Counted from the stretch's first letter, positions 42,214 through 52,779 are shown. The stretch: DNA of 64,000 nucleotides from Mesorhizobium loti (GCA_002356515.1 AP017605.1:1860001-1924000), one strand, 5' to 3'. Made by a program: numbers and translations. The notes: a model not told the origin generated them from the letters alone.

Positions 42214-42272
42214 CCTTCTCCCCCTTGCGGGAGAAGGTGGATCGGCGCGTCAGCGCCGAGACGGATGAGGGG
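42214..42272. repeat. RIME-type palindrome, left of IS110
   Basis: CCTTCTCCC (42214-42222) / GGGAGAAGG (42229-42237), then GTGGATCGGCGCGTCAGCGC and GAGACGGATGAGGGG. It is the near-perfect mirror image of 43514-43568, so the IS110 element sits inside a RIME doublet. Confidence 0.8.
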
Positions 42273-42282
42273 TGCGTGACGG

Positions 42283-43504
<1,222 letters not shown>

Positions 43505-43513
43505 AACACGGTT

Positions 43514-43568
43514 GCTCATCCGTCTCGTCGCTGCACGCCGATCCACCTTCTCCCACAAGGGGAGAAGG
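43514..43568. repeat. RIME-type palindrome, right of IS110 (inverted)
   Basis: CTCATCCGTCTCG..GCCGATCCAC then CCTTCTCCC (43546-43554) / GGGAGAAGG (43560-43568). The reverse complement matches the left copy (42214-42272) with few differences. Confidence 0.8.
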
Positions 43569-43583
43569 CAAGTCAGCACCCCC

Positions 43584-43886
43584 TCAAGCCCTTCTCGCCC
43601 CCTCCACCAGCACCTCCCGCTCGCTCAGCATCTGCGCTTCGCTGCGCACGCGCTGGCGCTCGTCGATGAAGGCGGCCTGGATCGAAACCGCCGTGCCCGG
43701 CAGCCCGTCGGCGCGGCAGGCCGAGCAGACGATGCGACCCGAAAGCTCCGCCAGCGGCGTGTTGCCCGTCACGCCGAAACGCCGGAGTTCATCCGGTTTC
43801 CACCACCTGTTGCGGCCGCAATCTGCGCACTCGACCGATAGCGAGACGACATGCGCGATGACTGGTCTTCTGCCCGGCAATGCCAT
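43584..43886 (-). CDS. Hypothetical protein with zinc-ribbon cysteines
   Basis: A 100-aa protein: VECADCGRNRWWKPDELRRF and IVCSACRADGLPG give two CxxC pairs (about residues 20-23 and 54-57), a probable zinc ribbon, and then a charged helix. Such proteins occur in rhizobial prophages and their remnants. ATG 43886 without a strong ribosome site. It is divergent from the 44060 gene across the second operator. Confidence 0.65.
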   Translation of the reverse strand: MALPGRRPVIAHVVSLSVECADCGRNRWWKPDELRRFGVTGNTPLAELSGRIVCSACRADGLPGTAVSIQAAFIDERQRVRSEAQMLSEREVLVEGARRA

Positions 43887-43991
43887 TGCCTCTCTACCTC
43901 GTTTGTTCCTGATTTGTTCGTATATTCCTGTGTTTTAACCCAGGAGTCGAGTCGCAGTTTTAACACTTTCCCACAAGTTTCTCTTTTATCA

Positions 43992-44008
43992 ATTTTTGAG
44001 TTATGCTT
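43992..44008. promoter_or_regulatory. Phage operator, copy 2
   Basis: ATTTTTGAGTTATGCTT, the exact reverse complement of 41434-41450, in the AT-rich gap before the gene at 44060. The following CTTTCATAAACTCG also resembles CTTTCATAGACGAG near 41465 in the first gap. Confidence 0.65.
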
Positions 44009-44059
44009 TCATAAACTCGCAAATGTGAGTCGCCTGCCGCATCAGACCCGGGAGCCATA

Positions 44060-44422
44060 ATGGATGCCGCCGATTTCGCCCGCGCCTGCGGTTACACCGG
44101 CGACAGCCCAGCTCTGCTCGAAGCCTTCGAGGCGATCCGCCGCAACGGCATCGCGCAGGCCCGCCAGGATCATTTCCGGCGCAAGGCCGTCATCGACGAA
44201 TTGAAACAATCCGAACCGCTGTTCCTGGCCGCGATCGGCCCGGCGCTGTCGGCGGACGAGGCCATCGATGACACCGCCCGCTTCATCGCCTGCTGGCGCA
44301 ACATGCCGCGCTGGCGCCAGGAGCGGCGGCTGCCCGACCTCGTCAGGGCCAGGCAGCAGCGTCTCATCGCGCGCTTCTTCCGCCGCTACGGCCATCGCCT
44401 GTGGGCGCTCGAAGCAGCCTGA
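44060..44422 (+). CDS. Hypothetical phage-type protein
   Basis: A 120-aa basic, helical protein (MDAADFARACGYTGDSPALL at the start; ARQQRLIARFFRRYGHRLW at the end). ATG 44060 follows CGGGAGCCATA. The promoter region carries the phage operator, so it probably belonged to the early regulon of the former prophage. No domain recognised. It is the last gene of the remnant before host envelope genes. Confidence 0.6.
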   Translation: MDAADFARACGYTGDSPALLEAFEAIRRNGIAQARQDHFRRKAVIDELKQSEPLFLAAIGPALSADEAIDDTARFIACWRNMPRWRQERRLPDLVRARQQRLIARFFRRYGHRLWALEAA

Positions 44423-44541
44423 AGTCCGGCACGGCTGGACCAGCCATTTACGGGCTCCCCAGCCATTTCTGGGTTCCAATGCCAGCTTTTTCTTTCTAGA
44501 TTGCCGAGGGGTGGCTGTTCGTTCGACGTGCATGATTTGGA

Positions 44542-45138
44542 ATGTTCAGGACTGCCCGCTCAAAAATTCAAACCTGGATCACGGCCGGCGCAGGCACCAT
44601 CGCGGCGCTGTTCGTCGCCAGCCTGATGGGCGCCTTCGGTGCCCTCCCCGCCCACCCTCCACCGCAGCTGCCGCCTGATACCGCCATCGATGCGGGGCGC
44701 TGGCGCGTCCAGCCGGTGCGCGCCTATGTCAGCCATGCCAGGGTTTACGGCGTGCTGGCGAAGCCCGGCCAGAAGGCGCTGGTGCTTGAGGCCGACCTCA
44801 CCAACCGCACCGCGCAATCCGACAAGGCCTATTTCGACGTCTTCAAACCGGACGGCATCACCCTGCCCGATCCCATGCCGATGATCGCGCTGACGCGCGA
44901 TGCGACACTGACGCCGGAACTGCATCCGGGGATGACCGAGCGCATGGCCTATGTCTGGCCGCTGGCCGATGACGCCACTGTCCCGGCCAGCCTGAGCTTC
45001 GGCGTCACCGCCGAGATCTTCAAGCCGCGCGACAACCTCTACGGCATGCCCGGCTGGTTCAATCCCTACCGGCTCGGCTCCATCACCTTGCCGATCGCCG
45101 ACGTGCCGGCGCCGAACGCGCCGGGAAACGGCTCATGA
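44542..45138 (+). CDS. Membrane-anchored periplasmic protein, envelope operon gene 1
   Basis: A 198-aa protein with one N-terminal hydrophobic helix (ITAGAGTIAALFVASLMGAF, about residues 14-33) and a beta-rich outer part (DAGRWRVQPVRAYVSHARVY, then VLEADLTNRTAQSDKAYFDV), suggesting an immunoglobulin-like or DUF4352-type fold. It overlaps the next gene by ATGA, so translation is coupled. Function unknown; the three genes of the operon look like divergent copies of one theme. Confidence 0.65.
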   Translation: MFRTARSKIQTWITAGAGTIAALFVASLMGAFGALPAHPPPQLPPDTAIDAGRWRVQPVRAYVSHARVYGVLAKPGQKALVLEADLTNRTAQSDKAYFDVFKPDGITLPDPMPMIALTRDATLTPELHPGMTERMAYVWPLADDATVPASLSFGVTAEIFKPRDNLYGMPGWFNPYRLGSITLPIADVPAPNAPGNGS

Positions 45139-45731
45139 GAATCCGCGTCCTCGGCAATCTCGTCGTCCTCGCCGCCACCGTGGCGCTGAGCTACGGCATG
45201 CAGGTGACGAAGCCGCATTATGCCGACCTCACCGCGCCGATCCCGGTCGACGGCACCATGCACGACACGGTGCACGCGCGCAGCTTCGATGTCCGGCTCG
45301 ACAAGGTGATCTTCGCCCGCCAGCTCAAGACCAACCAGTTCGGCCAGGAAAAACTGCTGACCACCAGCGGCCTGTGGGCGGTGGTGACGACAAATCTCAC
45401 CGCCACCGCCGCCTCCACCACGATCGCCGACGGCACCTGGCAGGGCCCGACCGGACTGCGCTATCACCAGACGGAGCGGCTCGGCTACCGCCAGGACATG
45501 CCGCCGCATGGCGTCGATCCCGGCCTGGAGAAGCGCGGCCTGTTCGTGTTCGAAGTGCCGCCGGACCAGATAGACGGCGCCAGGCTGCTCATCGCAGCAC
45601 GCCAGTTCGGCCCGCTCGACGCGCAAGCCCGCATCAGCGTCGACGGGGTGCCGACCGGAACAGACGGTCAGCCGGTGGATGTGCTGCCGGAATACGACCT
45701 CGATGCCCCTCCACCACAGGGCAAGTCATGA
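45135..45731 (+). CDS. Membrane-anchored periplasmic protein, envelope operon gene 2
   Basis: A 198-aa protein with an N-terminal signal/anchor (RIRVLGNLVVLAATVALSYG). The outer part has alternating strands (SFDVRLDKVIFARQLKTN, WAVVTTNLTATAAS, FEVPPDQIDGARLLIAARQF), again like DUF4352-type domains. ATGA overlaps on both sides link it to genes 1 and 3. Unknown function. Confidence 0.65.
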   Translation: MRIRVLGNLVVLAATVALSYGMQVTKPHYADLTAPIPVDGTMHDTVHARSFDVRLDKVIFARQLKTNQFGQEKLLTTSGLWAVVTTNLTATAASTTIADGTWQGPTGLRYHQTERLGYRQDMPPHGVDPGLEKRGLFVFEVPPDQIDGARLLIAARQFGPLDAQARISVDGVPTGTDGQPVDVLPEYDLDAPPPQGKS

Positions 45732-46303
45732 GCGCCGTTTCAACAGACCTGGAGCCGACGGCCGACCCGCAGGCCGAGAAAAAATGGCGGCGGCGCAGCC
45801 TTGTGGCGCTCGCCATCCTGCTGCCGCTAACGCTGGCTGAGACCAGCTACGACAGCACGCGCGAATGGCTGCGTGGTGAGGATCTCATCGCTCGGGATGT
45901 CGATTTTGGCCAGTCCGTGTCGTTTGGCGGCAGCGACTGGAAACTGGCCGATCTGCGCGGCGGCAAGGCCGGCCGCCTGCCCGACCACGCCTTCGCCATC
46001 ATCGCCACCTTCACCGTCACCATTGGCGACCCCGACCTGCAAAGGCAGTGGCTGGGCTGCAAGCTGATGCTGACCGACGCCGCCGGGCGCCGCTGGCTGC
46101 CGGACGTCATCGCCGGCGTCAGCCTGCCGCAGGGCGTGATGAACTGCAGCTCGGCGATCTTCTCCGGCGCTGGGAAGGGCGACGTCCTCACCATCGGCGA
46201 CACTTTCATCGTGCCGGAGGACGCCATCAAGACCATCCGGCCCGCTGTTGGGCTGGGCAGCGAGCGGCCGTGGTATCTGCGGTTCCAAAGGCCGCCGAAG
46301 TGA
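45728..46303 (+). CDS. Membrane-anchored periplasmic protein, envelope operon gene 3
   Basis: A 191-aa protein with a basic cytoplasmic start (KKWRRRSLVALAILLPLTLA), one membrane helix, then a beta-rich domain (FAIIATFTVTIGDPDLQRQW, CKLMLTDAAGRRWLPDVI). Two Cys in the outer part may form a disulfide. ATG overlaps the preceding stop. It converges on the polytopic protein at 46424, which may be a partner. Confidence 0.65.
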   Translation: MSAVSTDLEPTADPQAEKKWRRRSLVALAILLPLTLAETSYDSTREWLRGEDLIARDVDFGQSVSFGGSDWKLADLRGGKAGRLPDHAFAIIATFTVTIGDPDLQRQWLGCKLMLTDAAGRRWLPDVIAGVSLPQGVMNCSSAIFSGAGKGDVLTIGDTFIVPEDAIKTIRPAVGLGSERPWYLRFQRPPK

Positions 46304-46423
46304 GCGTCCTCTCGGGACCCAGGTTTTGCCATGTCAGCGTTGCCTCTCATCCGCCGCACCTGCCCTTCGCTGCCGCTCCGGGCGTTCGCCGCTCGAAAAG
46401 CCAAGCAATTGGCTTTCCGTCCG

Positions 46424-47716
46424 CTACGCGGACCGCGCCTCACCCCCGTAAACGGGGCGAAGGGAGCTGAGCGAAAACGCCGTCTCCAGCACAGCGGCCA
46501 GAAAACATATCCTGATCGGCTCGATCAGAATGCCGGTCGAGGAATCCTGGAACGGGCTGCCGAACAGCAGCGTCACGCCGTGCGAGAAGATCTGCCAGAC
46601 ATCGAGTTCGTGCGGGCCGATCAGCCGTGTTGCACCGAGCCACAGCCAGGCGGCGCCCCAGTCGATGAGGCGGTAGCCGATGACCAGCGTGCACAGAAGC
46701 AGCAGGCTGGAACTCACCGTCAGCCGCACGCCATTGGCGATCGGCAGATAGCGCGAGCGGTAGCCGGCGATGAAATGCTCGACGAAATCGCGCAGGAATT
46801 TCGGCAGGCCGGCATAGCGCTCGCCGAACCGCTCCACCCGGTTGTGCACGCGCATCAACGCGGCATCGTCGTGAACGTCATAGCCGTAGATCAGCGCCGC
46901 CATCACCAGCCAGATCAGCGGCAGGAGCATGTAGAAGAACAGATTGATCGCCGCCGTCGAAGGCGCGATCGAGGTGAACTCGACCGGCACCATGGGGGCG
47001 GCCGTCGCCACCGGCACCGGGCTCGCCAGTCCGTCGGCGGCGGCCTGCACCATCGACCAGAAGGAGCGGCTCATCAGCCATTGCAGCGCCGTGTCCTTCC
47101 AGCGGCTGATCACGTAGAGACCGACGAAGATCCAGTTGGTCTCGCAGATCACCACCACGATCTGCCAGAACGAGGCGGTTTTCGTCTTGGTCTGCATGAA
47201 CTTGGCCAGCCGGCGGATCAGCCAGGACACCGCCACCGAGATCAGCAGCCAGCGTGAATCCAGCACGTCGAGCACATTGGCGCTCTGGCCGAAGTCGGCC
47301 TGGTCGAGCGTTTCGCGCGAATATTGCCGCACGATATCGCCGAGGAAGCCCCAGGCGGCGTAGTAGGCGAAGAACGGCAAGAGCGCGATGGTGATCATGC
47401 GCACCAGCCGCGAACCGCGCCGGTCGGCCGCCGGCTCGTCGGCGGCCTTGTCCGCGCCGCGCTGCGCGGCCGCGAGATGCGGCAGGCCGGGGCGCAGCAC
47501 ATGGAACATCGCCACCGTCACCACCAGCTGCGCCAGCGCCACCAGCGTCAGCATGGCGAGCCCGGCGAAATGATTGGCGAGCGCCACCTTGGCCGCTAGC
47601 TGCAGCAGGAGATCGCCGGCCAGCACCCCGGCCAGCATCAGAACCACAAGCTGCGGCCAGAACCGCCGCAACAGCGAAAAACTCAAGCTGATCGGCCTGA
47701 TGATGTCGGCAAACAT
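46424..47716 (-). CDS. Polytopic membrane protein of unknown function
   Basis: A 430-aa protein with about eight hydrophobic helices (for example RRFWPQLVVLMLAGVLAGDL near the start and LTVSSSLLLLCTLVIGYRLI late). ATG 47716 is preferred to the frame opening at 47869, which runs through GC-rich, Arg/Pro-rich non-coding sequence. No family recognised. It lies tail to tail with the envelope operon. Confidence 0.65.
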   Translation of the reverse strand: MFADIIRPISLSFSLLRRFWPQLVVLMLAGVLAGDLLLQLAAKVALANHFAGLAMLTLVALAQLVVTVAMFHVLRPGLPHLAAAQRGADKAADEPAADRRGSRLVRMITIALLPFFAYYAAWGFLGDIVRQYSRETLDQADFGQSANVLDVLDSRWLLISVAVSWLIRRLAKFMQTKTKTASFWQIVVVICETNWIFVGLYVISRWKDTALQWLMSRSFWSMVQAAADGLASPVPVATAAPMVPVEFTSIAPSTAAINLFFYMLLPLIWLVMAALIYGYDVHDDAALMRVHNRVERFGERYAGLPKFLRDFVEHFIAGYRSRYLPIANGVRLTVSSSLLLLCTLVIGYRLIDWGAAWLWLGATRLIGPHELDVWQIFSHGVTLLFGSPFQDSSTGILIEPIRICFLAAVLETAFSLSSLRPVYGGEARSA

Positions 47717-47880
47717 GAGGTCTCTCACGATGCCACCCGCCCCGCGCCTTTCTACCAAGGCCCGATCGTTTTGCAACCGGGCCGGGAAATGGGGGGTAGC
47801 GGTTTGATCATGACGGGCAGCTGGTGCTGGGTTAGGCGCGGGTGATTGAGGAGACGTTGCGCGGGTCATGCGCGGTCTTC

Positions 47881-47903
47881 CCTTCTCCCCCTGTGGGAGA
47901 AGG
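47881..47903. repeat. RIME-type hairpin
   Basis: CCTTCTCCC (47881-47889) / GGGAGAAGG (47895-47903), just after the end of the ribose-type transporter operon (minus strand), where it may serve as a terminator. Confidence 0.65.
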
Positions 47904-47912
47904 AAGAAGCGC

Positions 47913-48929
47913 TCACCGCCTCACCCGCGACTTCAGCCACCGATCGAACGCCACCGCCAGGATCAGGATCAGCCCGATGACGATGCTTTGCGTGTAGGAC
48001 GACACATTGTTGAACTGCAGCCCGTTCTGCAGCACGCCGATCAGGGCCGCGCCGACCACCGTGCCGCCGACCGAGCCGATGCCGCCGAACAGTGAGGTGC
48101 CGCCGATGACGACGGCGGAAATCACCGTCAGCTCGTAGCCGATGCCGGCGACCGCTTCGGAAGAGTTCAGCCGCGCCGACAGCACGAAAGCGGCGAGCCC
48201 GGCGAAGAAGCCGACGATGACATAGACCGAGACTAGGATGCGGTCGACGCGCAGGCCTGACAGCCGCGCGGCCTCCGCATTGCCGCCGACGGCATAGACG
48301 GCGCGGCCATAGCGTGTGTAACGCAGCACGATGTGGCACAGGATCGCGGCAATGGCGAAGATGATCGCCGGCACCGGCACCGGGCCGATCAACCCCGTGC
48401 CGAACCAGCGCATCGAGGCGTCGAAGCCGGAAATCGGGCCGCCATTGGAGATGGTCAGCGTCAGCCCGCGAAACACCGTCAGCCCGCCCAGCGTGACGAC
48501 GAAGGGCGGCACTTTCAGCCTGGTGATGGCAAGCCCCTGCACGCCGCCGGCGGCGGCACCGACAATGACGGCGGCGAGCAGCGCCGCAAACCAGCCATAG
48601 CCCTGCGTGCCCGAGGTCGACAGCGACAGCGTGTTGGCCGCACCGCCCTTGGCGACGACGGCGGCGACCATGCCGCAGAAGGCGAGCAGCGAGCCGACCG
48701 ACAGGTCGATGCCGGCGGTGAGGATGACGAAGGTCATGCCGAGCGCGATCAGCCCGGTGATCGAGATCTGCCTTGTGATGTTGAACAGGTTGATCGGGTC
48801 GATGAAGCTCGGCTTCAGCACGGTGAAGACGACGACCAGCGCCGCCAGGAACAGCAGCGGCCCGAAACTCATCAGCAGCCGCGCGAAATTGATGCCGCCG
48901 CGCTCGCTCTGTTCCCCCGCCACGCTCAT
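47913..48929 (-). CDS. Sugar ABC transporter permease (RbsC type)
   Basis: A 338-aa permease with about nine helices and the family segments AGIDLSVGSLLAFCGMVAA and GYELTVISAVVIGGTSLFGG. It imports a pentose, polyol or similar sugar. It overlaps the ATPase gene's end (ATGA, 48926-48929). Last gene of a binding protein-ATPase-permease operon. Confidence 0.93.
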   Translation of the reverse strand: MSVAGEQSERGGINFARLLMSFGPLLFLAALVVVFTVLKPSFIDPINLFNITRQISITGLIALGMTFVILTAGIDLSVGSLLAFCGMVAAVVAKGGAANTLSLSTSGTQGYGWFAALLAAVIVGAAAGGVQGLAITRLKVPPFVVTLGGLTVFRGLTLTISNGGPISGFDASMRWFGTGLIGPVPVPAIIFAIAAILCHIVLRYTRYGRAVYAVGGNAEAARLSGLRVDRILVSVYVIVGFFAGLAAFVLSARLNSSEAVAGIGYELTVISAVVIGGTSLFGGIGSVGGTVVGAALIGVLQNGLQFNNVSSYTQSIVIGLILILAVAFDRWLKSRVRR

Positions 48930-50524
48930 TGTGCCTGCCTCTCCGCGTCCGGGCTCTGCGCGTCCTGCCCCTGCACATCTTGCTTGTCGAGCGCCATCAA
49001 TTCCATCAGTTTTTCCTCGTTTGCCTCGACGCCCGGCATCTCGCCGGTAATACGGCCCCGGCGCATGGTGACGATGCGGTCCGACACCGCCAGCACTTCG
49101 GGCAGTTCGGATGAGATCATCATCACCGCGATGCCGCGCGCCGCCAGCTGCACCAGGATCTGGTGCACCTCCGCCTTGGCGCCGACATCGACGCCGCGCG
49201 TCGGCTCGTCGACGATCAGCACCTTCGGATCGCGCGCCAGCCAGCGCGCCAGGATCACCTTCTGCTGGTTGCCGCCCGACAGGCCCTCGATCGCCTGCTC
49301 CGCTGAGGCCATGCGGATCGACAGCATCTTCCTGAAACCCGACAGCGCGTCCCGCTCGCGCCGCTCAGCCATGAAACCGAAACCATTGCTGAATGTGCCG
49401 AGCGAAGCGACGGAGAAATTCGGCAGGATGCCGAGTGCTGCGAAGATCGCCTGATGTTTGCGGTCCTCCGGCACCAGACCGATGCCGAGCGCGATGGCGT
49501 CGGCCGGCGAGGCCGGCGCAATCTGCTTGCCGTCCAGCGTGATGGTGCCCGCCGCGATCCGGTCGGCGCCGAAAATGGCGCGCGCCAGCTCCGTGCGGCC
49601 TGAGCCGACAAGCCCGGCAACGCCGAGGATTTCGCCAGCCTTGAGGTCGATGTCGACGCCGTCGAGCACGATGGCATGCGGCGCCTCGGGATCGCGCACG
49701 GTGCGCAAGCTGCGCACCGACAGCACGATATCGCCGGCGACCGCGCGCTGCGCCGGCCGCGCGTAAAGTTCGGAAGCCGCGCGGCCGACCATTTTTTCGA
49801 TGATGCGCGGCAACTGGATCGGCCGTCCGCGATCGCGGTCGAGATGCCCGGCCAGCCGGCCGTCGCGCAGCACCGTCATGCGGTCGCAGATGGCCGACGC
49901 CTCCTCCAGCCGGTGGGTGACGAACATGATGGCGACCTTGTCCTGGCGCAGCCGGTCCATGATCGACAACAGCCGCTGCACCTCCGTCTCGGTCAGCGCC
50001 GAAGTCGGCTCGTCCATGATGATCAGCCGGCTCTTCAGCGAGAGCGCCCGGGCGATCTCGACCAGTTGCTGCTCGGCCACCGATAGCGCCGAGACCGGCG
50101 TCATCGGATCGATGGAAAGACCGACGCGGGCGATAATGTCGCGCGAATCCCGCTCCATGCGCTTCCAGCTCACCAGGCCGAGCGGCCCGACCGGCGCGCG
50201 GCCGATGAAAATATTCTCGGCCACCGTCAGCGTCGGGATCAGGCTGAGTTCCTGGTAGATGGTGACGATGCCGAGCCGCTTGGCATCCTGCGGGCTGGAG
50301 GGCGCATAGTCGGCGCCGTCGAAAGTGATGCGTCCGCTGGACGGCGGCATGACGCCCGACAGGATTTTCAAGAGCGTCGATTTCCCGGCGCCGTTTTCGC
50401 CAAGCAGGCCGAGGATTTCGCCAGGGCGGATGTCGAGAGAGACATCGCTCAGCGCGGTGACACCGGAAAAATGCTTGGTGACGCCCTCGACGGCGAGCAG
50501 GGCGGGTGCGGCTTCAGCTGGCAA
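48926..50524 (-). CDS. Sugar ABC transporter ATP-binding protein (RbsA type)
   Basis: A 532-aa tandem ATPase. First half: Walker A GENGAGKST, signature LSVAEQQ, Walker B IIMDEPTSAL. Second half: a degenerate Walker A (GLVGSGRTEL) and signature LSGGNQQKV with IVDEPTRGVD, as usual for this family. A Gln/Asp-rich C-terminal tail of about 20 residues is extra. Preceded by 250 bases containing an inverted RIME pair that separates it from the binding-protein gene. Confidence 0.93.
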   Translation of the reverse strand: MPAEAAPALLAVEGVTKHFSGVTALSDVSLDIRPGEILGLLGENGAGKSTLLKILSGVMPPSSGRITFDGADYAPSSPQDAKRLGIVTIYQELSLIPTLTVAENIFIGRAPVGPLGLVSWKRMERDSRDIIARVGLSIDPMTPVSALSVAEQQLVEIARALSLKSRLIIMDEPTSALTETEVQRLLSIMDRLRQDKVAIMFVTHRLEEASAICDRMTVLRDGRLAGHLDRDRGRPIQLPRIIEKMVGRAASELYARPAQRAVAGDIVLSVRSLRTVRDPEAPHAIVLDGVDIDLKAGEILGVAGLVGSGRTELARAIFGADRIAAGTITLDGKQIAPASPADAIALGIGLVPEDRKHQAIFAALGILPNFSVASLGTFSNGFGFMAERRERDALSGFRKMLSIRMASAEQAIEGLSGGNQQKVILARWLARDPKVLIVDEPTRGVDVGAKAEVHQILVQLAARGIAVMMISSELPEVLAVSDRIVTMRRGRITGEMPGVEANEEKLMELMALDKQDVQGQDAQSPDAERQAQ

Positions 50525-50573
50525 GGGTTGCTCCCGGATTGTGGATCATGCTGGCTCCGTCAGCGCGCGAACA

Positions 50574-50729
50574 CCCCCCTCTGTCCTGCCGGACATCTCC
50601 CCCTCAAGGGGGGAGATTGGCCGTGTCACCGGTGGCGCTTTTCCTCGAACGTTGACGAATTGGCGAAAGCAGAAAAACCAGCCGATCTCCCCCCTTGAGG
50701 GGGAGATGCCCGGCAGGGCAGAGGGGGGG
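50574..50729. repeat. Inverted pair of RIME-type repeats inside the sugar operon
   Basis: Left arm 50574-50621 and right arm 50681-50729 are near-perfect reverse complements (CCGGACATCTCCCCCTCAAG versus its mirror). Each arm also folds on itself (CTCCCCCTCAAGGGGGGAG). In RNA this could form one long stem between the binding-protein and ATPase genes, lowering downstream expression. Confidence 0.85.
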
Positions 50730-50774
50730 CGATGCCCCGCCTGCCTTGCCAATCGACCGATCCCCACCGGCCCC

Positions 50775-51722
50775 CTACTTCGTCTCGCTCAACCTCTCCG
50801 CCTTATCAAGATTGTCCTTGCCGATGACGATCGGCGTCAACAGCACCAGCTTCTCCTTCGGCTCGGTCTTGTTCTTGGCGTAGGCGACCGCGATCTGCAC
50901 GGCGGTGCGCGACTGCTGGCCGGGGAACTGTTCGACCGTGCCGGCGAGCTTGCCGTCGCGCACGGCAACCAGCGCTTCCGGCAGCGCATCGAAGCCGTAG
51001 ATCTTGACGTCGGTGAAGTTGCGCGCCGCGCACGCCTCGAGCGCGCCGAGCGCCATATCGTCATTGGCGCAGATGATGGCGTCCGGCTTGCCGTTGGCGG
51101 CGAGGCCGGCTTCCGTCACCGACAGCGCTTCGGCGCGGGCGAAGTTGGCGGTCTGCTCGAAGATGATCTGGTACTTGTCCTTCAAGGGATCGAGCACATT
51201 GTGCACGCCCTTGTTGCGGTCGATGGCCGGACCGGCACCCGGCTGACCCTGCAGATGGAACAGCTTGGCGCCGTTGGGGAACGCCGCCACCATGGCGCTG
51301 GCTTCCGCCTCGCCGCCCTTGACGTTGTCGGCGCCGACATGGGCGAGGATGCCCTGGACACCGTCGACACGGCGGTCGATCGTCACCACGGGAACGCCGG
51401 CCTTGACCGCTTCCTCGATGGCCGGCGCCAGCGCGTTGACGTCGAGCGGCGAAATGACGATGGCGTTGACCTTCTGCACAAGTGCCGCCTCGATATCGGC
51501 GGTCTGCTTGGTGGCCGAGTTCTGGCCGTCGCTCTCGGTCAAATTGACGCCCTGCGCGGCGGCTTCGGCCTTGATCTCGTTCAGCATGTGCACGAAGAAC
51601 GGAAAGCCGAGATTGGGCACCGAGCCCAGTATGGTGAGTTTGTCCTCGGCAAACGCCGACGGCGCGGCCAGCATCATCGCGCCCGCCGCCACGGACGTCA
51701 TCAGGAATTCGCGTCTGTTCAT
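50775..51722 (-). CDS. Sugar-binding periplasmic protein (RbsB type)
   Basis: A 315-aa type I periplasmic binding protein. The signal region MNRREFLMTSVAAGAMMLAA has a twin-arginine-like RREFL, with cleavage near AFA. The mature part starts DKLTILGSVPNLGFPFFVHM as in ribose-type proteins. GAGGAGGATCAACC precedes ATG 51722. First gene of the operon. The 346 bases beyond it (51723-52068) show no gene; the promoter must lie there. Confidence 0.92.
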   Translation of the reverse strand: MNRREFLMTSVAAGAMMLAAPSAFAEDKLTILGSVPNLGFPFFVHMLNEIKAEAAAQGVNLTESDGQNSATKQTADIEAALVQKVNAIVISPLDVNALAPAIEEAVKAGVPVVTIDRRVDGVQGILAHVGADNVKGGEAEASAMVAAFPNGAKLFHLQGQPGAGPAIDRNKGVHNVLDPLKDKYQIIFEQTANFARAEALSVTEAGLAANGKPDAIICANDDMALGALEACAARNFTDVKIYGFDALPEALVAVRDGKLAGTVEQFPGQQSRTAVQIAVAYAKNKTEPKEKLVLLTPIVIGKDNLDKAERLSETK

Positions 51723-52068
51723 GGTTGATCCTCCTCCACAAGAACGCACAATCCCCAAGACCGGGATCGGTCTTGGGAAGGGATCATGCGTCGGTTCAAA
51801 GTGTTGGAGCATCCTCCTTGCGCGGGATCGCGCATGCCGCTCCAGCTGATTGCCGTTGCAAAAACTGCCTCCCATCGGCATCAGCAAATGGATGCTAACC
51901 CAGGGTCAACCATTTGTGCAACATCGATATAACAGTGTTTAGCGGCCAATTATCGGAATTGTCGGAATTTTGATGGAGCTGGGCTGCCCGGCTTCCATTC
52001 TCGCGCCACGGCCCTAGTTTGAACCGCGCCGAGCCCATTCCGTAAGACCAGCCATCCCGGAGAATTGC

Positions 52069-52767
52069 ATGAAGCCGCACATCGTCTGCCATATGCTCAC
52101 CTCGCTCGATGGCAGTCTTCATCCGAGCCGCTACACGGCGAGCCCCGATGGCGGCGTACCGGAGTGGTCGGGCCTCTATGAGAAGATCCACGGCGATCTC
52201 GAAGGTGACGCCTGGATCGTCGGCCGTGTCACCATGGCCGAGATGAGCAAGGCCGGCGCGCACCCGCCGGCACAGATCGGCAAGGTCGAGCGGCCGCATC
52301 ATTTCGCGCAACGCGATGCGGGCAGCTTTGCCGTGGCGCTCGATGCCTCGGGCAAGCTCCATTTCGCCAAGCCGGATGTCGGCGGCGACCATGTCGTGGT
52401 GCTGCTTGGGCGTGACGTTGCCGACAGCCATCTGGCCGAGCTCGCTGCCGATGGCGTGTCCTATATCGTGTCGGAAACGGCCAATATCGATCTCGCCGCC
52501 ATGCTCGACGTGCTCGGGCGCGAGCTCGGTATCAGCCGGCTGTTGCTCGAAGGCGGCGCCGGCATCAACGGCTCCTTCTTCGCGGCAGGGCTTGTCGATG
52601 AATTGAGCCTTCTGGTTGCGCCCGCGCTCGATGCGCGGGCGGGAAACCAGGGCTTTGTCGAGTTCGGCGAAAGCGGCCTCGCCGGCAAAATGCAGTTGTC
52701 GCTGACAAGCTGCGAAACCCTGGCGCATGGGCTCATCCACTTGCGCTACGCTGTCAGCCCTGGCTGA
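52069..52767 (+). CDS. Dihydrofolate reductase/RibD C-terminal-domain protein
   Basis: A 232-aa NADPH-dependent reductase of the RibD_C/DHFR-like family. It shows HIVCHMLTSLDGSLHPSRY at the start, WIVGRVTMAEMSKAG, and LLLEGGAGINGSFFAAGLVDELS, the family's cofactor-binding GGxxxxxxF pattern. Many members act outside riboflavin synthesis as general reductases. It converges on the SDR gene with a 12-base gap. Confidence 0.88.
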   Translation: MKPHIVCHMLTSLDGSLHPSRYTASPDGGVPEWSGLYEKIHGDLEGDAWIVGRVTMAEMSKAGAHPPAQIGKVERPHHFAQRDAGSFAVALDASGKLHFAKPDVGGDHVVVLLGRDVADSHLAELAADGVSYIVSETANIDLAAMLDVLGRELGISRLLLEGGAGINGSFFAAGLVDELSLLVAPALDARAGNQGFVEFGESGLAGKMQLSLTSCETLAHGLIHLRYAVSPG

Positions 52768-52779
52768 AGCCGCAGCCCC

